Of a DNA stretch of 64,000 nt, positions 52,671 to 63,175 are shown piece by piece; positions within the stretch are counted from its first letter, which is position 1, and each line of letters begins with the position of its first letter. The stretch is from Flavobacterium lacisediminis (GTDB lineage Bacteria; Bacteroidota; Bacteroidia; Flavobacteriales; Flavobacteriaceae). The DNA lies in the NCBI RefSeq assembly GCF_025909975.1, contig NZ_JAPCIO010000004.1, positions 62,001 through 126,000 of the forward strand, given 5' to 3'. The translations under genes and the position numbers were made by a program. Below the pieces are notes generated by a model that made no database searches, was not told where the DNA came from, and saw nothing but the letters and a program-made list of their open reading frames with translations.

Positions 52671-52724
52671 TACCATTTTATAAAACACATAGGCACATAG
52701 GATTTTATTCTTTGTGCCTTTTTT

Positions 52725-52780
52725 ATTTAGTAATCTTTGCGAACTTTGCGAAAAACTTAGCGCTCTTTGCGTTTTAATCT
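52725..52780. repeat. Intergenic CTTTGCG word repeat
   Basis: ATCTTTGCGAACTTTGCG...CTCTTTGCG: repeated CTTTGCG words before the NTF2-like gene, resembling the CTTTGTG words at 48055-48105. Confidence 0.5.
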
Positions 52781-52788
52781 TAAACTTT

Positions 52789-53148
52789 ATGCCAAATCAA
52801 CTTCAACAAATTGCCATTAAATGGTTTGATGCTTTTAATACGAAAAACTTAGAGAAATTATTAGAATTATACGATGACGAAGCCCAACATTTCAGTCCGA
52901 AATTAAAAATTCGTCAACCTGAAACTAATGGATTAATTATTGGAAAAGAAGCCATGCGCGTTTGGTGGCAAGATGCTTTTGATAGATTACCTACATTACA
53001 TTACAAAGTAACTTCACTAACCGCCAACACCGACCGAGTTTTCATGGAATACACTAGGCAAGTTGAAGGTGAAGCCGATATGTTAGTAGCCGAAGTTTTA
53101 GAAATTAAAGAGGGGAAAATTGTGTTTTCTAAAGTTTATCATGGGTAG
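52789..53148 (+). CDS. NTF2-like (SnoaL-type) protein
   Basis: 119 residues from ATG 52789 (MPNQLQQIAIKWFDAFNTKNLEKLLELYDDEAQHFSP). The earlier in-frame ATG at 52714 reads through the CTTTGCG repeat and is rejected. Cone-shaped NTF2 fold text ending EVLEIKEGKIVFSKVYHG. Binding or catalysis unknown. Confidence 0.88.
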   Translation: MPNQLQQIAIKWFDAFNTKNLEKLLELYDDEAQHFSPKLKIRQPETNGLIIGKEAMRVWWQDAFDRLPTLHYKVTSLTANTDRVFMEYTRQVEGEADMLVAEVLEIKEGKIVFSKVYHG

Positions 53149-53253
53149 AAAATAGAAGTTTATTTTTGAACCTATTTAGAGTTTTTAATCCTAATTCCAA
53201 CCTTTTTGTAAAATAATGCATCTATATAGTTATGCAATTTTCTATATTTGATT

Positions 53254-54483
53254 ATGATTAAAAAAGTCATTATTCTTTTTCTCTTTTTTCAATTGGGTTT
53301 TGGTCAAAAAGTCATCAATGATTCTTTGATTTCAAAATTCGAAAAAGATCTTGTTTATAAGGCGATTGAAATTTCAAGGCTTCCTGATTTAAGAAATGAT
53401 ACTTTGTCAGATTTTTATTTTAGATTAAATTATGCAGGTCTAAAAATTGATTTGTATAAAGATGATTACGGAAAATTGATCTTGAAGTCTACACAGTATT
53501 ACACAAAAATAAAGAACAGCATCATTACAGATACAATAGTTTTTACTAAGTTACATGATTCAAAGATTGCAATTTGGTTACACACTTATGTGTCGAATTC
53601 AAAATTAGAAGACATGATTCCTTCCAAAAAGAGCAATTTTGGCAAAGCTGGGGTTTTTATGAGTGATGATTATTATTTAGAATTTTCTAATAAAAAAAAA
53701 TACGTTATAAAGTCATTTCCTTTTTCGGATTTAGATACAATTTCTGAAAATTATTCTTTAAAAGATCTTATTAATGACTTGTTTGAAAAAATAGAAATTG
53801 AAAAATTAAAAAAAGAATTTCGTGAAGATTTACCTGGTGGTTATTCTTATTCAAATGAATTAGGATATTTGTTTTATAAACTTCATAATTCTTTTGTAAT
53901 TCTTGATTACCTTGGAGATTATAGATTGTCATTTGGTTTTATTAGTTATTATTATGTCAATAAAATTGCTAAGAAAAGGTTTAATTTAGGTGCTTCAATT
54001 AATTATCAAGTTGGTTTTAATGGGAATTCAAGTGTTAAGACCTCTGTTAATAAATACAATTTATTTTCAGATAATAGATCTTATTCTGATTTAATTAGAT
54101 TTTCTTATGAGAAACACGATTTAGATTATATAAAATCGGTTGAGCAGTTTGAAAATTATAAAATAAACTATGCTCTTTCAATTGATAAATATTTCAATTT
54201 TGGAATTTCTTACAATCAACTCGTGATCGATTCAAGATTCAATGGTCTGGATTTATCAATAAGTAAAAATATAGAATCTATAGAATTGAAACCTTATTAC
54301 GAAATTAACTTATATGAAAATCATTTAACCAATTATGTTGTAGGTGTTTCAAAAACAATCAAATTTAATATTCATGAAAAGCCAATAAGAATGTACTCCA
54401 ATTTGTATTATGAAAAATTGTTTGACTTTAAAAGTCTAAATTTTTCATTGCAAATACCGCTTCTGAATTTTGGATTGAATTAA
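53254..54483 (+). CDS. Hypothetical secreted protein, probable outer-membrane barrel
   Basis: 409 residues from ATG 53254, signal peptide MIKKVIILFLFFQLGFGQ. The C-terminal ~220 residues alternate aromatic/hydrophobic and polar residues with Tyr-rich strands (ISYYYVNKIAKKRFNLGASINYQVGF...) and end FSLQIPLLNFGLN, like a small beta-barrel. The -7-like TATATTTG (53243-53250) lies only 3 bp before the ATG. No family recognised. Its stop codon overlaps that of dusB. Confidence 0.75.
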   Translation: MIKKVIILFLFFQLGFGQKVINDSLISKFEKDLVYKAIEISRLPDLRNDTLSDFYFRLNYAGLKIDLYKDDYGKLILKSTQYYTKIKNSIITDTIVFTKLHDSKIAIWLHTYVSNSKLEDMIPSKKSNFGKAGVFMSDDYYLEFSNKKKYVIKSFPFSDLDTISENYSLKDLINDLFEKIEIEKLKKEFREDLPGGYSYSNELGYLFYKLHNSFVILDYLGDYRLSFGFISYYYVNKIAKKRFNLGASINYQVGFNGNSSVKTSVNKYNLFSDNRSYSDLIRFSYEKHDLDYIKSVEQFENYKINYALSIDKYFNFGISYNQLVIDSRFNGLDLSISKNIESIELKPYYEINLYENHLTNYVVGVSKTIKFNIHEKPIRMYSNLYYEKLFDFKSLNFSLQIPLLNFGLN

Positions 54484-55475
54484 AATTGATGTTGATAATC
54501 CGCATAAACCTGCTCAATTTCGGTAAATACATCCAATAATTGATTGATTCCATCTGTGGTAACCAATTTTTGTTTGTATTCTTTAAAACCGTGAATGCCT
54601 TTGAAGTAATTGGTGTAATGACGACGCATTTCGTTGATGCCTAAACGTTCGCCTTTCCATTCGATACTCCAAATTAAGTGATTTCTTGCGGCTTCAATTC
54701 GGTCATTCATGCTTGGTGGTGCTAATTTTTCTCCTGTGGCAAAATAATGTTTAATTTCATTAAAAATCCAAGGATATCCAATCGCAGCGCGACCAATCAT
54801 CATGCCGTCTAAACCGTATTTATTTTTGTATTCTAATGCTTTTTCAGGAGAATCAATATCGCCATTTCCAAAAATAGGCATTGTAATTCTTGGATTATTT
54901 TTCACACGTTCAATATGACTCCAATCTGAATGTCCTTTATACATCTGCGCACGTGTTCTGGCATGAACCGTTAAGGCTTGCACGCCAATATCTTGCAAAC
55001 GTTCGGCAACTTCATCAATATTTATGGAACTTTCATCCCAGCCTAAACGTGTTTTAACAGTAACAGGAAGATTGGTTCCTTTGATTACTGCTTTGGTTAA
55101 CCGCACCATCAAATCTACATCTTTTAAAACACCAGCACCAGCACCTTTACAAACGACTTTTTTTACTGGACAACCAAAATTAATGTCTACCAAATCAGGT
55201 TGTACCGCATCCACAATTCTTGAAGACATTTCCATTGCTTCTTCATCACCACCAAAAATCTGAATTCCCACAGGGCGTTCGTAATCAAAAATATCTAGCT
55301 TTTGCTTACTTTTTACTGCATCACGAATCAATCCTTCCGAAGAAATAAATTCAGAGTACATTAAATCAGCTCCATGTAATTTACATAAACGACGAAATGG
55401 TGGGTCGCTCACGTCTTCCATTGGGGCTAATAATAAAGGAAAATCGGGTAGTATGATGTTACCAATTTTAGGCAT
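54480..55475 (-). CDS. dusB: tRNA-dihydrouridine synthase DusB
   Basis: 331 residues, TIM barrel with FMN. LLLAPMEDVSDPPFRRLCK opening, catalytic Cys in NFGCPVKKVVCKGAGAGVL, TVKTRLGWDE, VHARTRAQMYKG, IGRAAIGYPWIF. Reduces uridine in the tRNA D-loop. It converges with, and overlaps by 4 bp, the upstream hypothetical gene. Minus-strand -7 box TATCTTTG at 55493-55500. Confidence 0.97.
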   Translation of the reverse strand: MPKIGNIILPDFPLLLAPMEDVSDPPFRRLCKLHGADLMYSEFISSEGLIRDAVKSKQKLDIFDYERPVGIQIFGGDEEAMEMSSRIVDAVQPDLVDINFGCPVKKVVCKGAGAGVLKDVDLMVRLTKAVIKGTNLPVTVKTRLGWDESSINIDEVAERLQDIGVQALTVHARTRAQMYKGHSDWSHIERVKNNPRITMPIFGNGDIDSPEKALEYKNKYGLDGMMIGRAAIGYPWIFNEIKHYFATGEKLAPPSMNDRIEAARNHLIWSIEWKGERLGINEMRRHYTNYFKGIHGFKEYKQKLVTTDGINQLLDVFTEIEQVYADYQHQF

Positions 55476-55492
55476 GGTGCTTCAATTTTTTG

Positions 55493-55500
55493 CAAAGATA
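55493..55500 (-). promoter_or_regulatory. Promoter -7 box for dusB
   Basis: Minus-strand TATCTTTG 18 bp before the dusB start. Confidence 0.5.
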
Positions 55501-55562
55501 GGAATTTTTTAAATCGAATGGGTTTCCAAAGTTTATCGGCTTTAAAATCCAAAACTTTAGCT

Positions 55563-55570
55563 TATATTTG
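55563..55570 (+). promoter_or_regulatory. Promoter -7 box for lepA
   Basis: TATATTTG, 66 bp before the lepA ATG. Confidence 0.55.
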
Positions 55571-55635
55571 CAGATTAAACGAACAAGAGTTTGGAAGATG
55601 AAAATGCCTCTTGTACATGAACTTTACATTGAAAG

Positions 55636-57432
55636 ATGAAAAACATTAGAAATTTCTGCATTATTGCACACATTGACCACGGAAAAAGTACGTTGGCAGA
55701 CCGTTTATTAGGTGCTACACAAACTGTTACAGCTCGTGAAGAAAAGGCTCAGTTATTAGATAACATGGACTTAGAACGCGAACGTGGTATTACAATAAAA
55801 AGTCACGCCATTCAAATGGAATATACCTACAAAGGGGAACAATATATTTTGAATTTGATTGACACGCCAGGTCACGTGGATTTCTCGTATGAGGTTTCTC
55901 GTTCTATTGCTGCTTGTGAAGGCGCTTTGTTGATTGTAGATGCAGCACAAAGTATTCAGGCACAAACGATTTCGAATTTATATTTGGCTTTAGAAAATGA
56001 CTTGGAAATTATTCCAGTTTTAAATAAAGTAGATTTGCCAAGTGCTAATCCTGAAGAAGTTAGTGATGATATTATTGACTTACTAGGTTGTAAATTAGAA
56101 GATATTATTCATGCTTCTGGAAAAACAGGTTTTGGTGTTGAAAATATTTTGGCAGCCATTATTGATAAAATTCCGGCTCCAAAGGGAGATCCAAATGAAC
56201 CGCTTCAGGCTCTAATTTTTGATTCACATTACAATCCGTTTAGAGGAATTGAAGTTATTTTCCGTGTTCTTAATGGAGAAATCAAAAAAGGTCAGAAGAT
56301 TAAATTCATGGCCACCGGAAACGAATATTATGCAGACGAAGTGGGGACATTGAAATTAAATCAAGTTCCAAAAAGTGTAATTTCTACTGGTGATGTTGGG
56401 TACTTAGTTTCTGGAATTAAAGAAGCGAAAGAAGTAAAAGTTGGAGATACGATTACAGATGCAAAAGAGCCTACAACAAACGCTATTCAAGGATTTGAAG
56501 ATGTAAAGCCAATGGTTTTCGCTGGAATTTATCCCGTAGATACAGAAGATTACGAAGATTTACGTGCTTCGATGGAAAAATTACAGTTGAACGATGCTTC
56601 GTTAGTTTTCCAAGCGGAGAGTTCGGCGGCTTTAGGATTTGGTTTCCGATGTGGATTCTTAGGAATGCTTCATATGGAAATTATCCAAGAACGTTTAGAG
56701 CGTGAGTTCGATATGACGGTTATTACTACGGTTCCTAACGTTTCGTATCACGCATTTACTAAAAAAGAGCCAGATACGATTTTAATAGTAAACAATCCAT
56801 CCGATTTACCAGAACCTTCAAAATTAGATAGAGTAGAAGAACCTTATATCAAAGCAACGATCATTACAAAATCTGATTTCGTAGGAAACGTAATGAGTTT
56901 GTGTATTGAAAAACGTGGTTTAATTACAAATCAAACATATTTAACAACGGAACGTGTTGAATTAAACTTCGATATGCCGTTAGCGGAAATCGTATTTGAT
57001 TTTTACGATAGATTAAAAACGGTTTCTAAAGGATATGCCTCTTTTGATTACCATCCAATAGGAATGCGTGAATCAAAATTAGTTCGTTTAGACGTGTTAT
57101 TAAATGCGCAACCGGTTGATGCGCTTTCGGCTTTAATTCACGAAAGTAATGCATACAATATTGGTAAAAAAATGTGTGAAAAACTTAAGGAATTAATTCC
57201 AAGACAACAGTTTGATATTCCTATTCAGGCTGCCATTGGTGCAAAAGTAATTGCTCGTGAAACCATTAAAGCATTAAGAAAAGACGTTACTGCAAAATGT
57301 TATGGTGGAGATATTTCTCGTAAGCGTAAACTTCTTGAAAAACAGAAAAAAGGTAAAAAACGTATGCGTCAAGTAGGAAATGTTGAAATTCCTCAAGAAG
57401 CGTTTATGGCTGTCCTGAAATTAAACGATTAG
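55636..57432 (+). CDS. lepA: Elongation factor 4 (LepA)
   Basis: 598 residues, the standard length. G1 [15 protein letters not shown], switch [13 protein letters not shown]3 [13 protein letters not shown]4 NKVDLPSA; domain II, the EF-G-like domains and the LepA-specific C-terminus ([28 protein letters not shown]). A translational GTPase acting on stalled ribosomes. Confidence 0.99.
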   Translation: MKNIRNFCIIAHIDHGKSTLADRLLGATQTVTAREEKAQLLDNMDLERERGITIKSHAIQMEYTYKGEQYILNLIDTPGHVDFSYEVSRSIAACEGALLIVDAAQSIQAQTISNLYLALENDLEIIPVLNKVDLPSANPEEVSDDIIDLLGCKLEDIIHASGKTGFGVENILAAIIDKIPAPKGDPNEPLQALIFDSHYNPFRGIEVIFRVLNGEIKKGQKIKFMATGNEYYADEVGTLKLNQVPKSVISTGDVGYLVSGIKEAKEVKVGDTITDAKEPTTNAIQGFEDVKPMVFAGIYPVDTEDYEDLRASMEKLQLNDASLVFQAESSAALGFGFRCGFLGMLHMEIIQERLEREFDMTVITTVPNVSYHAFTKKEPDTILIVNNPSDLPEPSKLDRVEEPYIKATIITKSDFVGNVMSLCIEKRGLITNQTYLTTERVELNFDMPLAEIVFDFYDRLKTVSKGYASFDYHPIGMRESKLVRLDVLLNAQPVDALSALIHESNAYNIGKKMCEKLKELIPRQQFDIPIQAAIGAKVIARETIKALRKDVTAKCYGGDISRKRKLLEKQKKGKKRMRQVGNVEIPQEAFMAVLKLND

Positions 57433-57452
57433 AAATAATTTACATAATTAAC

Positions 57453-57488
57453 AAAAAGTTTGAATATTTAATAATATTCAAACTTTTT
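57453..57488 (+). terminator. Terminator of lepA
   Basis: Perfect stem AAAAGTTTGAATATT / AATATTCAAACTTTT, loop TAAT, followed by T-run. Confidence 0.9.
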
Positions 57489-57535
57489 TTGATTTAATTA
57501 AATTCAATTTATCTTTTTTTGTTATATTTATCTCA

Positions 57536-60500
57536 ATGATTTTAAACCCCAAAAAAATCTTGAAAAAAATACTTTTTATATTCGCCTTTCTATATTCGAG
57601 TTGTTTGTTTTCACAAGCAATAACAGTAGATAATACTACAAATTCACCTGCGCAGTTAGTTGATTTGTTATTAGGAAATTCATGTGTAGAAGTTTCTAAT
57701 ATTTCGGTTTCATCAACTCAATCAGTTGCTTATTTTAATCAAAATGGTTCGTCTTTTCCAATTTCTGAAGGAATAATTATAAGAAATGGAGTGGCAACTT
57801 TTACACAAGGGCCTTATACGGGTGCTAATTTAAGCAGCGCGGTTAATGCGCCTGGAGATGCTTTTTTACAAGCATTAAGCGATGCAAATGGAGGTACAAG
57901 CCCAATAGTTAATGCAGAATATTTAGAGTTTGATTTTATTCCGCTTTCGAATAGTTTTAGTTTTAATTTTTTGTTTGCTTCAAATGAATATGGTTTTTAT
58001 CAATGCGAGTTCAGTGATGTTTTTGCTTTTGTACTAACCGATTTATCTTCTGGAGTTTCAAATAACTTAGCCGTTATTCCTGGTACAAGTACACCAGTAT
58101 CAGTAACGACAATTAGAAATAGTATTTATAATGACCCTTCAAGTCCAAACAATAGTTGCGCTTCTATAAATCCTAGTTTTTTTGGGACATATAATGTTGG
58201 AAACCCTACTTCAGCATTAAATATGAGAGGACAAACTGTGGTTATGAATGCTTCCTCGGGGGTAATTCCAAATACACCTTATAGAATACGTTTGGTAATT
58301 GGTGATTATGCTAATTCAGGTTTTGATTCGGCGGTTTTTATAGCTGCAGGAAGTTTTACAACTACTTTAGATTTAGGGAATGATCAAATTATTTGTACAG
58401 GTGATACGGTTCAATTGGATACGAATTTAGATAATACATTTACCTACACTTGGTACGAGAATGGTAATCCAATTCCTGGAGAAACTAATTCATCATATAT
58501 TGTTACTCATGCAGGTACTTATTCTGTTGAAGCAGTAAGAGGAACATGTACGATTACTGATACTATTGTTTTTACAGATTTAGCAGTTATAAACCCATCT
58601 GATTTATTAACCTGTAATACAGGTGCAGCTAGTTATAATTTTAATCTTACAACAAATAATGAAGCGGCTTTAGGGATTGACAATGCAACTTATGATGTTT
58701 TTTATTATGAGTCTCCAGCGGATATTGCGGCAAACAACCCTATTCCAAACGGAAATTTAGCATCTTATCCAAGTGCTGGTGGTCAAACGATTTATATTAA
58801 AATATTCAATACTGTAACGGGTAATTTTTGTGACGCTGAGTATACTTTCAATTTGATTGTAACTAACGCAGCTGTCGCAACATCACCTAGTCCAATTTCA
58901 GTTTGTGAAGGCCAAGGAAGCACGACTTATACTTTTACAAATGCCACTACAAACGAGGTTTTGAATGGACAATCGCCAGCAAATTATACGGTTACTTATT
59001 ATAATTCGGTTGGGGAGGCTTCTTCAGGAACAAATCCAGTAGCTTCTGTTACAATTCCAAACGGAACAACTACAGTTACTGTTGGTATCCGAATTCAAGA
59101 CAACTCAAATCCTAGTTGTTTTGATGTTACTTCTGTGACAATCACAATTAATCCACTGCCAGTAGTTGATGATATTCCTGATCCAACGGAATGTAGTCAA
59201 TTTACTTTGCCAGTTATTGTTAATGGGACATATTATCTGTTACCAGGTGGTCCAACAACGCCAGGACAAGTGCAATTAAATGCAGGTGATATTTTAGTTG
59301 ATGGTGGAACTTACTATATTTTTGCAGGCCCCGATGCAAATGGATGTACAAATGAATCTAGCTTTAATCTAACTTTAATTGATGAATATGTACCACAATT
59401 AGACCATTGTGGGAGATTTGTTGTGCCAACACCTCCTCAAAACATAGGTAATTTTTACACACAACCAGGAGGACCATCAGGTACTGGAGTTATTGTTCCA
59501 GCAGGAACAGAATATATAAACATAACAGCCGCAACTTTTACAGAAACTTTATATTATTATGCTGAGGTTAATAGCGTGTTGTGTAGAGATGAACAATTTA
59601 TTTTCTTTATTCATCCTTTACCACTAGTCGATGATCCAGCTGATGTTACTACTTGTGATTCATATGTATTACCTCCATTGACAAATGGAACTTATAACAC
59701 CGCTTCTGATGGTAGTGGTGTTGCATTAAGTGCGGGAGATATAATTAGTGTAACTGGTCCAAATTTTCCAGGAACTTATTATGTTGTTAATTCTTTATCA
59801 CATACTACAAGTCAAGGTCTACCTGGTACTTGTCCAGATTTTAATGATATTGTAATAAATTTAGTAGATACAACACTGTTTTCAACAGTATATGGGTGTT
59901 CAAGAGAGGGATATGTTTTGCCTCCTGTAACTTTTGGAGGTTATTTTACGGGTCCAAATGGAACTGGTGTCTCTATAGATCCTAGTATTCCAATTACATC
60001 AAATCAAGTTGTATATTATTTTACAAATACTTCAGTTTTGCCTAATTGTACAAGTAATTTAAATTATAACATTGTAATTCATCCGACTCCATTGGTTGAT
60101 GATATTGCGGATGGCCCACGTTGTGGAGAATTTAGATTACCTGTTTTAACGAATGGGACATATTATACATTATCAGGCGGTCCTTCTGTATTAGGGCAAC
60201 AACAATTATTTGCTGGTGACATTATAGATTTATCAGGAACTCATTTAAATCCAGGGACATATTACATTTATAATGAACAATCGTTTAATAATCCTGATGG
60301 AACAATAACATTATGTACAAATGAAAATTCTTTCACTATTACTTTAAATCCATTTCCTCCTGCGGATAATGTTTTCAGTAGAACAGAATGTTTACCTTAT
60401 TCTATACCTACACCAGTAAACGGAACGATTTATACGGCTTCAGGTGGGCCAAGTGGCGGAGGAACAGTGGTTTCTTCAACGCAAGTTTTTACAACGACAG

Positions 60501-61849
60501 AAACTTTTTATCTATACAATATTGATGCTACAACAAGTTGTGAAATTAATTTACCATTTACAATTACTTATAATGGTATTAATTTGCCTGATTATCAAAA
60601 TGTAAATGTGTGTGAATTTGAAAATTTCCAATTACCAGCATTAACACATGTGGCACCAACACCATTTAATTATACGATTGGATATTTTTATGATCCAAAT
60701 GGAGTAAATCCTGTTCCACCAGGAACTATTTTTAATACGCCAAATACAACTACAACAATTTATGTGTATGCAGTAAATGGAGACCGAATTATTTGTACGC
60801 AAGAAGATAGTTTTGATATTGTAGTTTCCGAAACACCTAACTTAGCTACTTTGGGCTTGGTTTTCGATAATGAAGAATGCGGAACTTACGTATTACCAAC
60901 TTTACCAACTACAACTTATAATATTGGTTATTATTCACAACCAGGTGGAAATGCTACTGATTTGATTACGAATTTGAATATTTCAGCTCCAGGAACCTAT
61001 ACATATTATGTGTATGCTTCGGCTATTGGTAATCCAAATTGTAATGATGAGATTTCGTTCACATTTACAGTGCATCCTCTTTTAGATATAACCATTCAAG
61101 GTGGAATTATTTGTGTAGATTCTCAAACGGGTGATGTTTTAAGAACGTTTACCATGAATTCAGGTTTGAATCCTGCATTTTTTACCGTGAATTGGTATTT
61201 GAATGGAACATTAATGGGGACAGGTCCTAGCTATGAAGCTTCACAAGCAGGTGTTTATACGGTTGAATTTATCAAACTTATACCGGATGTGGGTGCAAAT
61301 TGTAATTACAATACAACTACTGTAACTATTACTCAATCAGGTCCAGCTGTTGCTGATTTTACGGTGAGTACTCCATTTGAAAATAATACGTTTATTACTG
61401 TAAATTTAACGGGTGGATTTGGAGATTATCTGTATCAATTGGTCTATCCGGATGGAAGCGTAACCGAATATCAATCGAGTAATGTGTTTACTAATTTACC
61501 AACAGGAGAATACTACGTAAATATTTACGATATTTTAGGAGGATGTAATCCAACAATTGTAGGTCCAATTTACATCATCAATTATCCAAATTATTTCACT
61601 CCAAATGGAGATGGTGTTAACGATAATTGGAATATTTGGGATTTGAGTCATCAGCCAGATGCAGTGATTAATATTTTTGATCGTTACGGTAAATTCTTAA
61701 AACAAATGTCGCCTGCGAGTTCAGGTTGGGATGGAACTTACAATGGTGAAGCATTACCATCTACCGATTATTGGTTCACAGTAGAATATCTGCCTCAGGG
61801 TGGTACTACAAAACAAATTTTTAAAGCGCACTTTTCTTTGAAACGATAA
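57536..61849 (+). CDS. Giant surface protein: choice-of-anchor L domain, ~8 repeats, T9SS type B domain
   Basis: 1437 residues. Signal peptide to SQA (~27); choice-of-anchor-L-type domain (~28-275; AQLVDLLLGNSCVEVSNIS..., FNFLFASNEYGFY); Ig-like segments (~280-540); about eight repeats of ~80 residues (~545-1180) with C-x2-3-Y/F-x-LP-x-L-x-NGTYY...GGPSG...aGd...tYYiY...C...F pattern and two conserved Cys; C-terminal CHU_C/type B domain (NYFTPNGDGVNDNWNIWDL..., FDRYGKFLKQMSPASSGWDGTYNGEALPSTDYWF). Predicted T9SS export and surface display; probable adhesin. Confidence 0.92.
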   Translation: MILNPKKILKKILFIFAFLYSSCLFSQAITVDNTTNSPAQLVDLLLGNSCVEVSNISVSSTQSVAYFNQNGSSFPISEGIIIRNGVATFTQGPYTGANLSSAVNAPGDAFLQALSDANGGTSPIVNAEYLEFDFIPLSNSFSFNFLFASNEYGFYQCEFSDVFAFVLTDLSSGVSNNLAVIPGTSTPVSVTTIRNSIYNDPSSPNNSCASINPSFFGTYNVGNPTSALNMRGQTVVMNASSGVIPNTPYRIRLVIGDYANSGFDSAVFIAAGSFTTTLDLGNDQIICTGDTVQLDTNLDNTFTYTWYENGNPIPGETNSSYIVTHAGTYSVEAVRGTCTITDTIVFTDLAVINPSDLLTCNTGAASYNFNLTTNNEAALGIDNATYDVFYYESPADIAANNPIPNGNLASYPSAGGQTIYIKIFNTVTGNFCDAEYTFNLIVTNAAVATSPSPISVCEGQGSTTYTFTNATTNEVLNGQSPANYTVTYYNSVGEASSGTNPVASVTIPNGTTTVTVGIRIQDNSNPSCFDVTSVTITINPLPVVDDIPDPTECSQFTLPVIVNGTYYLLPGGPTTPGQVQLNAGDILVDGGTYYIFAGPDANGCTNESSFNLTLIDEYVPQLDHCGRFVVPTPPQNIGNFYTQPGGPSGTGVIVPAGTEYINITAATFTETLYYYAEVNSVLCRDEQFIFFIHPLPLVDDPADVTTCDSYVLPPLTNGTYNTASDGSGVALSAGDIISVTGPNFPGTYYVVNSLSHTTSQGLPGTCPDFNDIVINLVDTTLFSTVYGCSREGYVLPPVTFGGYFTGPNGTGVSIDPSIPITSNQVVYYFTNTSVLPNCTSNLNYNIVIHPTPLVDDIADGPRCGEFRLPVLTNGTYYTLSGGPSVLGQQQLFAGDIIDLSGTHLNPGTYYIYNEQSFNNPDGTITLCTNENSFTITLNPFPPADNVFSRTECLPYSIPTPVNGTIYTASGGPSGGGTVVSSTQVFTTTETFYLYNIDATTSCEINLPFTITYNGINLPDYQNVNVCEFENFQLPALTHVAPTPFNYTIGYFYDPNGVNPVPPGTIFNTPNTTTTIYVYAVNGDRIICTQEDSFDIVVSETPNLATLGLVFDNEECGTYVLPTLPTTTYNIGYYSQPGGNATDLITNLNISAPGTYTYYVYASAIGNPNCNDEISFTFTVHPLLDITIQGGIICVDSQTGDVLRTFTMNSGLNPAFFTVNWYLNGTLMGTGPSYEASQAGVYTVEFIKLIPDVGANCNYNTTTVTITQSGPAVADFTVSTPFENNTFITVNLTGGFGDYLYQLVYPDGSVTEYQSSNVFTNLPTGEYYVNIYDILGGCNPTIVGPIYIINYPNYFTPNGDGVNDNWNIWDLSHQPDAVINIFDRYGKFLKQMSPASSGWDGTYNGEALPSTDYWFTVEYLPQGGTTKQIFKAHFSLKR

Positions 61850-61882
61850 TTTATTAACATTAACAATTGACTCATTTTCTTT

Positions 61883-61908
61883 TTGTAAAAGTTAAAGTAA
61901 CTTTACAA
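61883..61908. promoter_or_regulatory. Inverted repeat directly before umuC start
   Basis: TTGTAAAAGTTA / TAACTTTACAA arms around AAG, one-base bulge, ending 1 bp before the ATG. Candidate operator of the SOS-like umuC-umuD pair; binding protein unknown. Confidence 0.45.
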
Positions 61909-61909
61909 G

Positions 61910-63175
61910 ATGTATGCTTTAGTTGATTGTAATAATTTTTACGTTTCTTGCGAACGTGTTTTTCAACCTCATTTGAATGATAAACCTGTCGTGGTTTTGT
62001 CTAATAATGATGGTTGTATTATTTCGCGTAGTAATGAGGCTAAAGTACTAGGTATTCCTATGGGTGCGCCCGAATTTAAAGTTCGAGATGTAATCAAACA
62101 GCACAATATTCAAGTTTTCTCTTCTAATTACGCATTGTATGGCGATTTGAGTCATCGTGTTATGAAAACACTAGAACATTTTACTCCAAATGTTGAGGTG
62201 TATAGTATTGATGAAGCTTTTTTAAACTTTTCAGGTCACGACATAGTGGATTATCATCAGTATGGTTTGCAAATTCGTCAGCGTATTATAAAATGGTTGA
62301 GTATTCCAACAGGAATTGGTTTTGCACCTACTAAAGCATTGTCTAAAATTGCGAATAAAATTGCGAAGAAATTTCACGAACGAACACAAGGTGTTTATGT
62401 AATCGATTCCGATGAAAAACGTATCAAAGCTTTAAAATGGACTAAAATTGAAGATGTTTGGGGAATTGGTTATCGTTTGACTAAGAAAATGCAAACGAAA
62501 GGAATTTTAACCGCCTACGACTTTACTTTGCCACACAACGAGTGGTTTATTCGAAAAGAAATGGGAGTGGTAGGAATGCGTTTAAAATACGAATTAGAAG
62601 GTAAATCTGTATTGGAGATGGAAGAACCAAAAGCTAAGAAAAATATCGCCGTGACTCGTAGTTTTGAAAAAGACATATCCGACTTCAATGAGCTTAAAGA
62701 ACGTGTAGTAACTTTTGCTAGTGTTTGTTCCGAGAAGTTGCGAAAACAAAATTCATGCTGTTATGGTGTGATTTTATATTTGAGCAAAGATAGATTTAAA
62801 GCAGACGGAGCAAAATATAGTTTTTATCGTTTGCAAACATTGTCTTTTCCTAGCAATACGGCATTTTCAATTAGTGGTTTAGCAATAAAAATGCTGAGTG
62901 AATTATATGAAGAAGGCGCTATTTACAAAAAAGCAGGTGTAATTGTTACCGAAATTATTCCAGCCAATCAAAAACAGTTTCACTTGTTTGATGATGAAAA
63001 TCCAAAGTTTCAAAAACTAATGGAAGTCATGGACGCTTATCACGAAAAAATAGGGGAGCGTAAAATTCGATTGGCGACTCAAGATTTGAAACGTACTTGG
63101 AAAATGAAACAAAATCACTTGTCGAAACGATATACTACCAATTTTAACGAATTAATAGAAGTGCAATGCAAGTAA
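61910..63175 (+). CDS. umuC: Y-family DNA polymerase, UmuC-like
   Basis: 421 residues. MYALVDCNNFYVSCERVFQPHLN with a metal Asp, PVVVLSNNDGCIISRSNEAK, catalytic VYSIDEAFLNF (SIDEAF), HhH region VWGIGYRLTKKMQ, and a C-terminal little finger/DUF4113-like tail. Error-prone translesion polymerase core. It precedes umuD and overlaps it by 10 nt, the reverse of the E. coli order. Confidence 0.96.
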   Translation: MYALVDCNNFYVSCERVFQPHLNDKPVVVLSNNDGCIISRSNEAKVLGIPMGAPEFKVRDVIKQHNIQVFSSNYALYGDLSHRVMKTLEHFTPNVEVYSIDEAFLNFSGHDIVDYHQYGLQIRQRIIKWLSIPTGIGFAPTKALSKIANKIAKKFHERTQGVYVIDSDEKRIKALKWTKIEDVWGIGYRLTKKMQTKGILTAYDFTLPHNEWFIRKEMGVVGMRLKYELEGKSVLEMEEPKAKKNIAVTRSFEKDISDFNELKERVVTFASVCSEKLRKQNSCCYGVILYLSKDRFKADGAKYSFYRLQTLSFPSNTAFSISGLAIKMLSELYEEGAIYKKAGVIVTEIIPANQKQFHLFDDENPKFQKLMEVMDAYHEKIGERKIRLATQDLKRTWKMKQNHLSKRYTTNFNELIEVQCK

